Assembly (NCBI GenBank): GCA_964034945.1
Contig: OZ035960.1
Span: 18,893,487-18,957,486 of the forward strand
Reading direction: 5' to 3'
Source: Chrysopilus asiliformis
Taxonomy: Eukaryota; Arthropoda; Insecta; Diptera; Rhagionidae
DNA length: 64,000 nucleotides
Shown here: piece after piece, positions 12,233-21,999 of the stretch
Numbering within the stretch: position 1 is the first letter of the stretch
Layout: every line of letters begins with the position of its first letter
Notes under the pieces: model-generated
The model's input: only the letters and a program-made list of their open reading frames with translations
What the model was told of the DNA's origin: nothing
The model's database searches: none
Position numbers and translations under genes: made by a program

Positions 12233-12690
12233 TAGGGATGTCAAATTTTTCAAAAACACCGGTTTTTGGTCAAACCGGTTTTTAAAACTTCGGTTTAAAC
12301 CGAGCCGGTTTAACCGGGTCCAAAAAACCGGTAATTAAAAAACCGAAAAATCGTTTTGTTCAAATTGGGTATGTTAGGTCTTAGACGCAACAAATACACT
12401 ATAATACAAACAAAAGACGTGAAGTGCCATATAATCCATTAAGAGGCCATAAATGGCACAATATGATATTGTATTTGGTTTAGAGTGCCTAAAAAGAAGT
12501 GTTTATAACAACTCAGTTGCACGAAAATTGGTTTAAAAATATTTTTCCGTGCAAAAAAAAATGATCGGTTTTTTTGAACGGTTTTTGGCTTTAAAAAAAC
12601 ACCGGGTATAATCGTGCAAAAAAACACCGAAAAAAAACCGGTTAACCGAAGCAAAAACACCGGGTAACCGGTTTTTTTTTGACATCCCTA
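12233..12690. mobile_element. hAT-like miniature element nested in the pogo frame
   Basis: Ends TAGGGATGTCAAA and TTTGACATCCCTA, typical of hAT termini, flanked by an imperfect 8-bp duplication TTTTGAAG / TTTTGATG. The interior is rich in AACCGGTT and ACACCGG. Removing it with one duplication restores the pogo reading frame, which confirms the boundaries. Confidence 0.8.
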
Positions 12691-13724
12691 TTTTGATGAC
12701 CTTTGTCACCCTATAAATTGACATGCCTTCTTCTACGGCTTTTAGAGCGGCCTCCAGCTCATCGTTGGTATATAGAAGTCGTTTGGTCAATCTGGTGTTG
12801 TAAAAAAAAATTAAATGTTTCTTTTTTTGACCGAAGTGGGTATTATATTGACTTATAATTTGAAAGAAAAAAACTAGTCGATTTTAATTGTAAAATATCA
12901 AGTCAGAATTATGTTCTGTTTCAATAATCATTTAAATTTACTAGAAATTAATTTATTTTAGTTGAAGTGGAAACAAAATATTATAAAAAATAGTATGAAA
13001 TGTTTCATGTGCATGTTTATTTTATTGACCTAGAGGTTTATTTATTATTGACCTACTCATGTATCCTTTATTGACCCCAAACTTGAAATATTATTTAAGA
13101 TTAAATTATTAAAAAATTGATAGGTCAGAATTCGACTACTATATAGATGGGAAGGAGATTTAATGTTAAATGACAGAGGAAAACTTTTAGACTTTTTGTT
13201 ACAGCCAAAAACTAACTTAGCTTTAAATACGTAAAAAATGCAATATTGACCTATAAGTCAATAAAAGAAACATCACAAATATTCATTGTATCTATTATTG
13301 ACCACACATTTTATATATTTTTTATATTATTCCACATTAAAACTCACAATTTTATAACAACAAAATTAAAATTTAATAATTAAAGAACAACTCACAAAAA
13401 GAAAATTAGGAAAAAAAGTAAAATATACGAAAATACCGCAACTTTTAGTTTTTCTATTATTTAGGCTTACTTGTTAAGAAATTTCTCGCTTTATCGTCTT
13501 TTCTTGCCAGCTGTCATGGCAAACTAATTTTTCGTGAGAGGATTATATCGTATCGCAATAAAAAATTGGGAATTCACTATCAAGAGTGGGTTGTGGAATT
13601 TCAGTGTTTTAAAATATTGATACACACATAGTTGGCCTTATTAAAGCTAAAAAATGAAAATATGTCAATATTACCGCCTAGGTCAATAATATAGCCCTTT
13701 ACCTTATTAATTTTCTTAAATATT

Positions 13725-13825
13725 TGGCGTCATCCGGAGACTTTTGGCATCACTCGGAGATTTTGTAACAAAACCCGGAGCTCAGAGATTCGGGGACAAA
13801 ACCGGAGATCTGGTCACCCTACCCA
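13725..13825 (-). mobile_element. Single end of a hAT-like element
   Basis: Read on the minus strand it begins TAGGGTGACCAGATCTCCGG and continues with repeated CCGGGT/CTCCGA blocks. The other end was not found, so it is a truncated copy. Confidence 0.35.
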
Positions 13826-14762
13826 TACCCTCCAAAACCATGTAATGACGGATGGGGACGCGTGCATGCCGAGCAGCTAGCGGGATCTATTCACAATCGC
13901 TAAGAACTTATCCCCATAGCCAATAACATGTAACAATTATATAGTGGAACTATTTTTACAATTCGACCAAAAATATTTTTTTTTCAAACGATCTTATGTC
14001 AAGAGTTAGAAGTAATTAGTTCGCCGTGAAACACTTTCGAATTTATTTGCTATAAAAATCACCAACACAGCTTTTACAGCATATGTACTATTATTACTTT
14101 TTGTTTTATTTAAAACAATAAATTTTCATAAAAAAATAAAAATATTGTCATTATTTATTATTTTCCTCTAATCTAATACAATTGTTTTATTGAGGTTATG
14201 TGATCATAAAATTTCCATAATCGTAAACGTCTTTAAAAACCTTGTCGGAATGATAAGCAAAACTATGAACATTGATAACAGAATATCGCAAAATGAAACA
14301 CTTTCACTGGTAATTTATTTAACTTGCATGCCATTCGGTTTATATATGGCCACGTTCAGATAAAAATTGATAAACATTTATTTTTTATTTTATTTTGTCG
14401 ATGAAGAGTGTTTAACGAACTGTTCGTTGATTTCTTCTTTCACATGGGAGAAAATTAAGAATCAAGGCAAGAACGTGATCAATGCGTGCTGTTAAAAGAT
14501 ATTTTAAGTGGTGGCTTCTCAATATTTTTTTTTAAAATATGACAAAATATCATAGATTTGTGTGGAATTGGCAAAAGGTAGAATTGGCAAAAGGTATGTT
14601 CGTTTACTTCAGTCTTTAAGAATTTACTTTTTTTTTACTCGGCAATAGTGTAGGTCAGTTATCACCATTATTCACAGCCATGCACAACTTCAAGTTTCTA
14701 ACTCAATTCTTTCAAAACTTAATATACATAGATACATCAATTGTGTGATTAAAATATACATA
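13826..14762. other. AT-rich DNA, no gene recognised
   Basis: Apart from the mariner-related fragment at 13895-13930, no exon or element could be supported. Confidence 0.3.
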
Positions 14763-14979
14763 CAGAGAAAAAAAATAGTAAATCTAACGATTTTTAATGG
14801 GAAACCGGGAATACAACGAAAACTGCTAATTTCAATTACAAAAAAAGTCAATTTAACCACGGAATAGTAAATTTTACTACGATCAGAGAGATATAGTCGA
14901 TTGTGATTGAAACAAACTATTTTAGTTGTATTCCCGATTCCCCATTAGAAAATAGTTGATTTACTACTTTTTCCCTGTG
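14763..14979. mobile_element. MITE with CAGAGAAA-type ends
   Basis: Ends CAGAGAAAAAAAATAGTAAA and, reversed, CACAGGGAAAAAGTAGTAAA. Mirrored inner blocks (GGGAAACCGGGAATACAAC and GTTGTATTCCCGATTCCCC) complete the stem. Same architecture as 21736-21999. Confidence 0.65.
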
Positions 14980-15039
14980 TGTATAGGAAATTGGATTACA
15001 TATGACCAAAAATAAGTGAAAATTTTTGCCTAGAACACT

Positions 15040-15475
15040 TTTGGTTTGTTAAATATTTGTCTAAGGCGTATTTCAGTTTGTTGTTATTTTGGAAATTTTA
15101 CCGATCAGAGAGAAAAGAAGAGGTTTGTCTTAATTTTTGATTTAGATTGTCTAGTTAAAAAGGGTATTTTAGTTTTTTGGTATGCAACAAAAAATGCGCC
15201 GCAGATGAAATTTTTATGTAAAAAATGCATACAGATAAAAATTAATTGCCAAAGTCAAATATACCCTTAAATTAGGGATGCCATCCTATACTCTTTTTCA
15301 CCGAGAGCTGTTCTTTCTTTAAGGGCGCCTGGGCAATTTTTTATCTCTTTGAATGCGCCCCGTGCACCAGAATGCGACCCTGGAAAAACAGTGCCATAAA
15401 AAAGTTTCCCCAAACGCCTTAAATAAATACCATGTCTGGGGAAAAGAGGTCGGGAAGGCAATCCTGCCTTAAATT
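15040..15475 (+). repeat. Interspersed repeat family C, copy 1
   Basis: Aligns block by block with 28000-28445: TTTGTCTTAATTTTTGAT, GCAACAAAAAATGCGCCGCAG, TTAGGGATGCCATCC, CTCTTTTTCACCG, TTAAGGGCGC, and a final GGCAATCCTGCCTTAA. The pair TTAGGGATGCC..GGCAATCCTGCC could be the inverted ends of a 200-bp hAT-like MITE (15276-15475) inside the larger repeat. Confidence 0.6.
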
Positions 15476-15507
15476 GACGTTTTTAAGGCATGATTGCCTT
15501 CCCGACC
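15447..15507. repeat. Hairpin-forming inverted repeat
   Basis: GGTCGGGAAGGCAATCCTGC and its near-complement GCATGATTGCCTTCCCGACC are separated by about 20 bases (AATTGACG centre). The 3' arm is the mirror of the family C end. Confidence 0.6.
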
Positions 15508-15559
15508 TATATTGGGAAGAGTTTCGCTGGCTTGTAATGTAAAATTTTTAATGCGTTAA

Positions 15560-15698
15560 CCCTTTAGACTATGGTCATTTTTTTATTAAAATCATAGGTT
15601 TTGTTTTGAATAGTTGTTATATATTTGGAACCTACATATTGCGTGCGGTCGCCGAGCTTTTATGTGTCCCCGTTCGGGCCACTCCGGCAGTTTAAGGG
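15560..15698. mobile_element. piggyBac-like MITE, 139 bp
   Basis: Flanked by TTAA on both sides (15556-15559, 15699-15702); ends CCCTTTAGACT and, reversed, CCCTTAAACTGCC. A diverged one-ended relative, inverted, begins at 50991 and shares CGCAATATGTAG. Confidence 0.65.
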
Positions 15699-15702
15699 TT
15701 AA

Positions 15703-16367
15703 TAGAATAAGTAAGGTTGCTGTAAACATTCTCCACTGTAATGTTTAATTCATTTGCTTTTAGATAATAAAACTTTTTTTTTTACTTAAAGTTTAATTCA
15801 GGGTTATTTTTAGACATAGCAAAACAATATTTGCAATGTGAAAATTTTCATTTCACTCCGACCTGACGATATGATAAATTTTCATACCAATAAAAATATG
15901 AGAAAATCCAAAGAAAAAAAATTTGATTGATTGCCAATTGTAGATTATATATTTGTATCGATTAGCTACTAAAATCTAGAGCCATGAAAGTATTAAACAT
16001 AACCTCAATTTTTGTTATCAATAACGGGAATTGAAGTTTTATATTTTGCCCATCCATTCCGGTCCTGAGAGATTTCTTATCATTTTTTTGTAGAAAAGGC
16101 AGGGAACTTTTTCACATTGAAGAGAATCAGTTTTTTGCTTAACGAATATCAATAAAGATTCTTAAAAATAACTGATTCTGAGATATTTTAAAAATTTAAG
16201 ATGGCGAATTAATAAGCAAATAAGAAAATGTATTGATTTAATAAATGCTAAGTATTATTTTATTTATTTTTTTCTGAAAAAACAAACAATTTGGAAGGTG
16301 AGAAGTAACGAAAAAAACTAATGTTTAAGTATATTTACTTGAATTTCTTTTTCTTTGGTAATTTCAG
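15703..16367. other. AT-rich DNA upstream of the first candidate Hnf4 exon
   Basis: No elements identified. If the exon at 16368 begins at a splice acceptor, this is intron and an untranslated exon lies further upstream. Confidence 0.3.
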
Positions 16368-16501
16368 AAGAATTTCGACTAATTTGCGGTGGGTGACTGG
16401 TAGAAGATGAAAAACTATGAAGGACCCACAGGAAAATATCGCAATGAGCGCGGATCCAATTATCGAAGGAGCGTGTCGAGAAGAAGTGATCATAAAAAAA
16501 G
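16368..16501 (+). CDS. Hnf4 candidate distal first coding exon (1a), coding from 16417
   Basis: A pyrimidine-rich tract and TTTCAG acceptor end at 16367, and a GTGCGT donor starts at 16502. From the ATG at 16417 the frame gives 28 codons (MKDPQENIAMSADP..) plus one base (G). Exon 2 of Hnf4 at 45082 needs exactly one base, and G+AT makes the expected Asp. The join would give a 615-aa receptor. An out-of-frame ATG at 16407 opens a short uORF that would stop at the beginning of exon 2, suggesting translational control. Assignment rests on phase, strand and coding look; I cannot check an orthologue. It could also belong to another gene nested in this interval. Confidence 0.5.
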
Positions 16502-18394
16502 GTGCGTAATCGTTATCTATACGTTAAATATAAGCCATAATATCGATAATTAAATAAGTTTAATTGAAAACATACACAGACATTGAAAAAAGGAAAATAA
16601 AATATTTTTAAATAAATACTGATGTCATTATCGGTGGATTTTTACTTTCTTAGACGAAGTTTGTATAACAAAGTGTTGCGGTTATGAAAATGGAAAGTGA
16701 AACCCAAAAACTTTTGCCTGAGGGTGTTTGAGGGAGGGTTTTTGAAGACTTTTGTGTTTGTTTGTTATTTTATGATCTCAAATAGAAAGACAAAAATGGA
16801 TCAATCAAAAATCCAAAATCTTTTGATCAAAAGCAAGGTTTAAATTAAAAAAACACAATTATGGAGGATTTCGCGTAGTTGCTTGGCTTAACACTAAGCT
16901 GATCTTTTTAAGATTTAAAGCAGGGGTGCCCAACTAGATTTTTTGACAGTTCAAATATCGATATTCTGATTATGCGGCGGGATGTAGCAGAAAATTAGAT
17001 CTTAGTACTGTTAATAGTATAATCAACGCCCAGAATTTTAAGCTGAGGTTTTGTCAGACGACTTGTGGTTTGCAGAAAATTTTTTCTTTATAAAAAAAAA
17101 CTTTTTCTTTGAATTTTCATTTATGAATCTCTAAGCATAAAAAGTCGTAAAATACTACTCTCCGTTCATTCGAATTTTCAAAATCATTTGAGTTTTTTAA
17201 ACTATTTTTACAGTGACGCGTTAACTGGTTGAATGCGGCGCATTTTTTTGTAGGTATAATTATTTTGTAGGATTTCTTTCCGTGTATGGACAGCCCCTTA
17301 GTCCAAACACGCAATGATTCCTTAAAAATAGGGAATTATTCCTATAATTTTGGGAAAATCTCCTATTTTTTGGCATGGATTCCTTTTTATTTGGGAGTCA
17401 TTACCAAACAATTTTACTGTCTCGTATATTCCAATTTTTGTAAGAAACTGTCCTATTATTTCTCTCCGCGTAAAGTACTTCATACTCAGCATTTCCAAAA
17501 TTCCGCCCCCACCCCCTTCTCTTTTGAAAAATAAAAACCTTTTTATTCGTAAATTCTACACTATAGCACAATAACTTCTTAGTTCGAACTTCTTTGCCCT
17601 CAAGAAATCTCGCATGCCAATATCTGACTGTTTCTTCTCATTCTAATAAAAACGTTTGATGACACCGTAAAATTTCCTCTGTTTTGATTCTTCAATAAAT
17701 CGCCTTATCAGCCATGACTTTCCATTTTTATCATGTTTGGCTTGTAAGAAGCTTTGTTGGCGCTTCCATCCTTGCCATATCGGTCTACCAATCTTAAGAT
17801 AAACAGCCCATGGAATTTTTTTTCTATTACTTACCTTCAAAAGAGAACATGATTTATTAGTCGCAATATAAAGTAAGTAAAAAAATATTAAAGCCAGTGA
17901 GGGGTGAGACGACTATCGGCTACTGGCTTAGTTACCCACATTGCAGTTAATTTTTTTTGACCACATTTTTCACGCGTTGACTGAAATTAGAAATTTTATG
18001 GCATTACTTCTAATCTATCGTCTGCAACATTTAAATAAAAAATTGCTTTGAAAACAAGTGAGTCATGCACGTAAGTGTCCATAAAGATTTTTGAAAAAAA
18101 GTGTTTTCCATTTAATTTTTTTTATTTCACAAAAAAAAAAATCTGTCTGGTAGGATAAGATGGGCCTCTATGCGCAATTTTGTAAATAATTTACAAATAT
18201 TTACACCTCGGAAATCATTAGAGTACTAAAAGCACTCTAATAAAGAGCAAAACATAGAATTTGTTTCATAAAAAAAATGTTTTTTTGTTAAATTTTTGAG
18301 TCATTGATGGCCCACGCCGACAAAACTTAGCAACTTACTTAATTTTTTAAGAAATGTTGGTGCAAACGGCCATCAATAAGAATATTTAAAAGAC
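16502..18394 (+). other. Intronic DNA (if exon 1a is right), no features
   Basis: AT-rich, with no element ends, exons or conserved repeats recognised. Confidence 0.3.
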
Positions 18395-19010
18395 TAGTCG
18401 TTGCCAGGTTACAGTTTTTTGTATAAACTTCCTAAAATTTATTCTAAATTTTGAAATTTTAAAGCCCAATTCAGACTAGCGATTACGATTACGATTGCGA
18501 TTACGATTGCGATTACGATTGCGATTACGATTGCGATTACAATTGCGATTACGATTGGGATTACGATTGCGATTACGATTAAGCTTCCTCGACCAATGAG
18601 ATCAAAGCTTTCATGTATCTATCGTTGAAGGCTTTGATCTCATTGGTTGAGAAGCTTCAATCGTAATCGTAATCGCAATCGTCAGTCTGGTTTGGGCTTA
18701 CCACCAGATTCGCGATCCGCGACCCCGAAACGGGCATGCTTCATGCAATGCTTCCTAACGGCTTCCTTAGCATGCCTCCTAACGGGCATGCTTCATGCAA
18801 AAATCAATGTCTTAAAACATCAAGCCCCTACCATCCCCCCGATCACCACTTAGGGGTTGAATTTCGAAATTCCCTGGATTAGTGAGCGTTTATGTCATAG
18901 AAGGAAGATTCCGTGAAAATTTCAGGTTTCTAGCTCCAGAGTTTTGGGCTGGGCGTTGATGAGTCAGTCATTCAGTCAACCAGTCATGACAAATGTTTTT
19001 ATATACAATA
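18395..19010. repeat. Diverged copy of a CTAG..CGTTGCC repeat, split by a palindromic element
   Basis: The beginning (GACTAGTCGTTGCCAGG) matches the start of the repeat at 59950-60198 (CTAGCTTGCAGACCCGTCGTTGCCGGG). Around 18890-18990 TTTCAGGTTTCTAGCTCC and a CAGTCA-rich tract resemble its end. The palindromic element 18462-18699 sits inside it. Confidence 0.4.
18462..18699. mobile_element. Foldback element with hexamer-repeat arms, copy 1
   Basis: Termini AAGCCCAATTCAGACTAG and, reversed, AAGCCCAAACCAGACTGA. Inside each terminus are arms made of repeats of CGATTA/CGATTG (left, about 16 units; right, about 4) and then a mirrored core TTCCTCGACCAATGAGATC / GATCTCATTGGTTGAGAAG. No coding capacity. 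A second copy is at 47375-47548 with the long arm on the other side. Confidence 0.75.
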
Positions 19011-20450
19011 TATTAAAAAAAATGGACTTTTTAAAATGAAAAATTGATTTTTTTATGATGGCACTTTTAACCTCATTTTTTGTTTGTACTAAAAAAAACA
19101 TTATTTTACAATTATGGGGTAAATATTTTTAAAATTTCCCAAATAGTCTATACTTAGTAGCTGATCATTGCATAGCGTAATAACTAAGTCATATAACGAA
19201 ATTGTATTAAAATGGGTATTATAGCTTTATTATCACCGTTATCGTCTCGTATATTTTGCAAACACTAATAGAAGCGTCAACTTATTCCAGTTTAATTAAT
19301 AAATTCATGATGATGGTGCAACAATTTCAAATTTTTTGCTACTATTTAAATTACAAGATATGAACTTTTTTTTATTGTTGAATGTGTCACAAAAATCAGC
19401 AGAGGAAAATGATGTCAAAAGCTCAAAGATTAACTCAGCTCAACTTAGCACAGCTTCGTTGAGGAGGTTTTAATACCTCTTGACACCCCGTAAAAGTCGC
19501 CATGATATCTCGTTATTTCGATTTTATGACCCCAGCCGAGGCTATTTGGTAACGTTTGATATATATATTTTTAACGATAATTTTATATCACTATTGCGAA
19601 TTAAAATGATGCTATTTTTTTAAATTTAATAAATGTTGTTACTTTATTGTTGTGCAAGATCTAGCAAACAGCATCTGTAATCTGTGGTGTGATTAATTCA
19701 ATAATGATTTTGATTCGTCATTTTTTAGCTGGGACCTTCGACATCTTTTTTATTTGTCTGTCAATTATTCGCAGCCCTTGTCGTTATCTCGCACACAGCT
19801 TCAACTTTACATCCGCGTTCTTTATATGAAGTCATTCCATAAATATTTGTTTTGCTCTTCATTTAAATCGTATCAATTTTTATTGTTTTATTTGTAAAAT
19901 ATTGGTTTTTGGATATTTTTTCGAGTTCAGAGACATTTTCTTGTCTAAAGTGAAGAAATTTCAGAATGGCCCTGTAAAAGCACACGTTTTTTGAGACACT
20001 ATACACCTCCTTGACTTGGATATAAAACTACATCAGTTTAGCTTGGTATCACGGTCTTGCTTTATTGTTGACTGGTTACAAACCTTACAAATGTTGCAAA
20101 CATATTTTTGGTAGGCAATCCATGCAAATCTGTAGGTGCGATAGTGGAGAAGTTATGTGTCGAAAAACTTCAAATTCAGAAGGCCCAATTCCGATTTGAG
20201 AGGTGGCGGTTAAAAAAAATTGCTGGAAATTTTACTGGCGAGGATGTTGGTCCATTCTTCCTTCAAACTTAAGTTTACTTCACTTTTATCAATACACTGA
20301 GGAAAAACTGTCATTAGATTGAACGAAAAAGCGTTTGAATCAATTTAAAAAAATCGCTAAATATGCCCTAAACATGACACAAGAAAGCGCACTGTCAGAC
20401 AATCAAATTAACTGATTGAGTTTTTGTTTTAAATACTTTTCATTAATATA
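18700..20450. other. Intronic or intergenic DNA, no gene
   Basis: Holds the tail of the preceding repeat to about 19010, a GGCATGCTTCATGCAA short direct repeat (18735, 18785), and otherwise unassigned AT-rich sequence. Confidence 0.3.
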
Positions 20451-20560
20451 GGGTCTTTCAACAAGGACATAACAATTTTGTATTTTAATAAAAACGCACC
20501 CTAAAACTTTTTTTATGATCTGGCAATGCTAAAACGTCAGTCAAGGTTTACATTTTTATC

Positions 20561-20932
20561 ATGGTGAAGTTCACGAACGAGCAACGCTACACAGCTGGTC
20601 AAACAATTGATCTATTGAAGGAGAAGTTCGGTAATCGTGTAATCTCTAGAAATGGTCCGGTCGAATGGCCACCTCGCTCATGCGATTTAACGCCGTTGGA
20701 TTTCTTTTTATGGGGTTATGTTAAGTCGTTGGTTTATGCCAACAAGCCTACAACGTTAGATGAGCTCAGGAACAATATCGAATGCGAAATTGCCAACGTT
20801 CCGGCCGATATCTGTGGAAGAGTGGTGGAAAATTGGCTCCAAAGAATCAATCAGCAAACGTGCTCGCGGTGGCCATATGAACGACATCGAATTTCATACT
20901 TAAATGTAACATGTCCACTACACCTGGAATAA
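20561..20932 (+). pseudogene. Deleted mariner-type transposase remnant
   Basis: A 123-codon frame joins the extreme N-terminus (MVKFTNEQR..) directly to the C-terminal DDE-domain end (WPPRSCDLTPLDFFLWGYVK, PTTLDELRNNIE). The middle of the enzyme, with the helix-turn-helix and the first two catalytic acids, is missing. The region S-x-D-L-T-P-L-D-F carries the third catalytic position. Such internal deletions are common in non-autonomous copies mobilised in trans. Confidence 0.8.
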
Positions 20933-20972
20933 ATTTCAGCCCGATATCTCAATTATTCTGTGTTTTATTTAA

Positions 20973-21586
20973 CCCTAATCCGCATTCGCGGTGTCTTTGA
21001 GACACCGATGCAGTTTTGAGAGTGATTGTTACGAATGTTAAAAAAGTTGTTGCATTCATGCTCCTTGACTTTGTTTTTTTAAGCCAATACTATTTAAAAA
21101 CGAAAAAAAAATATAATTTTTTTTACTACAACAATAATATTTCGCTTTTATGAAATTTACCCTTAATCCACGCAGGCGGTGTCTCAAAGACACCGTAACG
21201 GTTTTACCACCAAAGAAAGGTTATTTTGGTATCACTTTGCTTCTATTTCGCAAAATATCGGACTGTAGTAGGCGATAATAACTGTAGCACTTCCCAAAAG
21301 AGAAAACGTTGCTTCCTGTGTCCCCATTTCTAAGGTCGCGCTTTGAAGCAGATAAGTGCAAATCCAAGAAAAATGTTTGTAACGAAAATTCTTAAAAATC
21401 AATTTTATGCTACAATTATAAAAAGTACGAATAATGTATATACAAATAAATAAATATTATTAACTGAATTAAAAAATGCAAACTCAAAAAAAAAATTTTT
21501 ATTAAATTATTCTATTTTTCCGGCATGGTGTCTTTCAGACACCGCCTGCGTGGATTAAGGACAAAATTAGCCTGAGCTGATTAGGG
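20973..21586. mobile_element. piggyBac-like element nested in the mariner element, 614 bp
   Basis: Flanked by TTAA (20969-20972, 21587-21590); outer ends CCCTAATC / GATTAGGG. Three copies of a self-complementary CGGTGTCT(TTG/CAA)AGACACCG hairpin occur at about 20988-21006, 21178-21196 and 21529-21547. The two inner ones belong to a longer inverted pair (CTTAATCCACGCAGGCGG and its complement). No ORF. Confidence 0.7.
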
Positions 21587-21735
21587 TTAAATACAAAATT
21601 GTTATGTCCTTGTTGAAAGACCCATAACAGTGACTGCCATGGTTATCATTTTTTTAGCCAGTGAAAAATGATACTAAGTTTCATCTTGGCCTCTGACAGG
21701 CCTACATCTACATGAATACATTCAGGTCTACATGA

Positions 21736-21999
21736 ATACATTCTACACTGAAAGAAAATATAGTAGTTTCAACTTTTTTTTTGATGGGAAATCGAGACTA
21801 TCACTAAAATAGTTAATTTTAATTACAAAAATAGTAAAATCGACAATTTTTCTAAGGAATTTAACTTCTTAGTATTATTTAAATTGACTAATTTTTCTAT
21901 TCAAATTAACTATTTTGTAATGAAAATTAACTATTTTAGTGATGGTCTCGATTTCCCGTTATAAAGTAGTTAGATTTTTCTATTTTTTTTCTCTACGTG
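21736..21999. mobile_element. MITE with CACTGAAAGAAA-type ends
   Basis: Mirrored blocks run from both ends (GGGAAATCGAGAC / GTCTCGATTTCCC; AAAATAGTTAATTTTAATTAC / its complement, shown in part). Preceded by TA. Related by ends and layout to 14763-14979. Confidence 0.65.

Larger units (their letters stand above)
11463..13704 (-). mobile_element. Pogo-like DNA transposon, nested and truncated
   Basis: Inverted ends AGGTAAAGGGCTATTATATT / AATATAGCCCTTTACCT, flanked by TA within a TTAA context. Read on the minus strand from 12790, a frame encodes an N-terminal psq/CENP-B-type helix-turn-helix (EAALKAVEEGMSIYRV..) as in pogo/Tigger transposases. It is broken by a hAT-like insertion (12233-12690) and resumes in frame beyond it with GHPTILKPEEEQKIV. 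A second insertion (about 11751-12103) follows. The catalytic domain is absent, so the element is non-autonomous. The interior repeats a TATTATTGACC motif about ten times. Confidence 0.7.
20451..21623 (+). mobile_element. Mariner-like element, internally deleted
   Basis: Inverted ends of about 35 bases (GGGTCTTTCAACAAGGACAT and its complement), flanked by ATA on both sides, consistent with TA-target integration. The interior holds a fused remnant transposase frame and a later TTAA element at 20973-21586. Confidence 0.8.
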
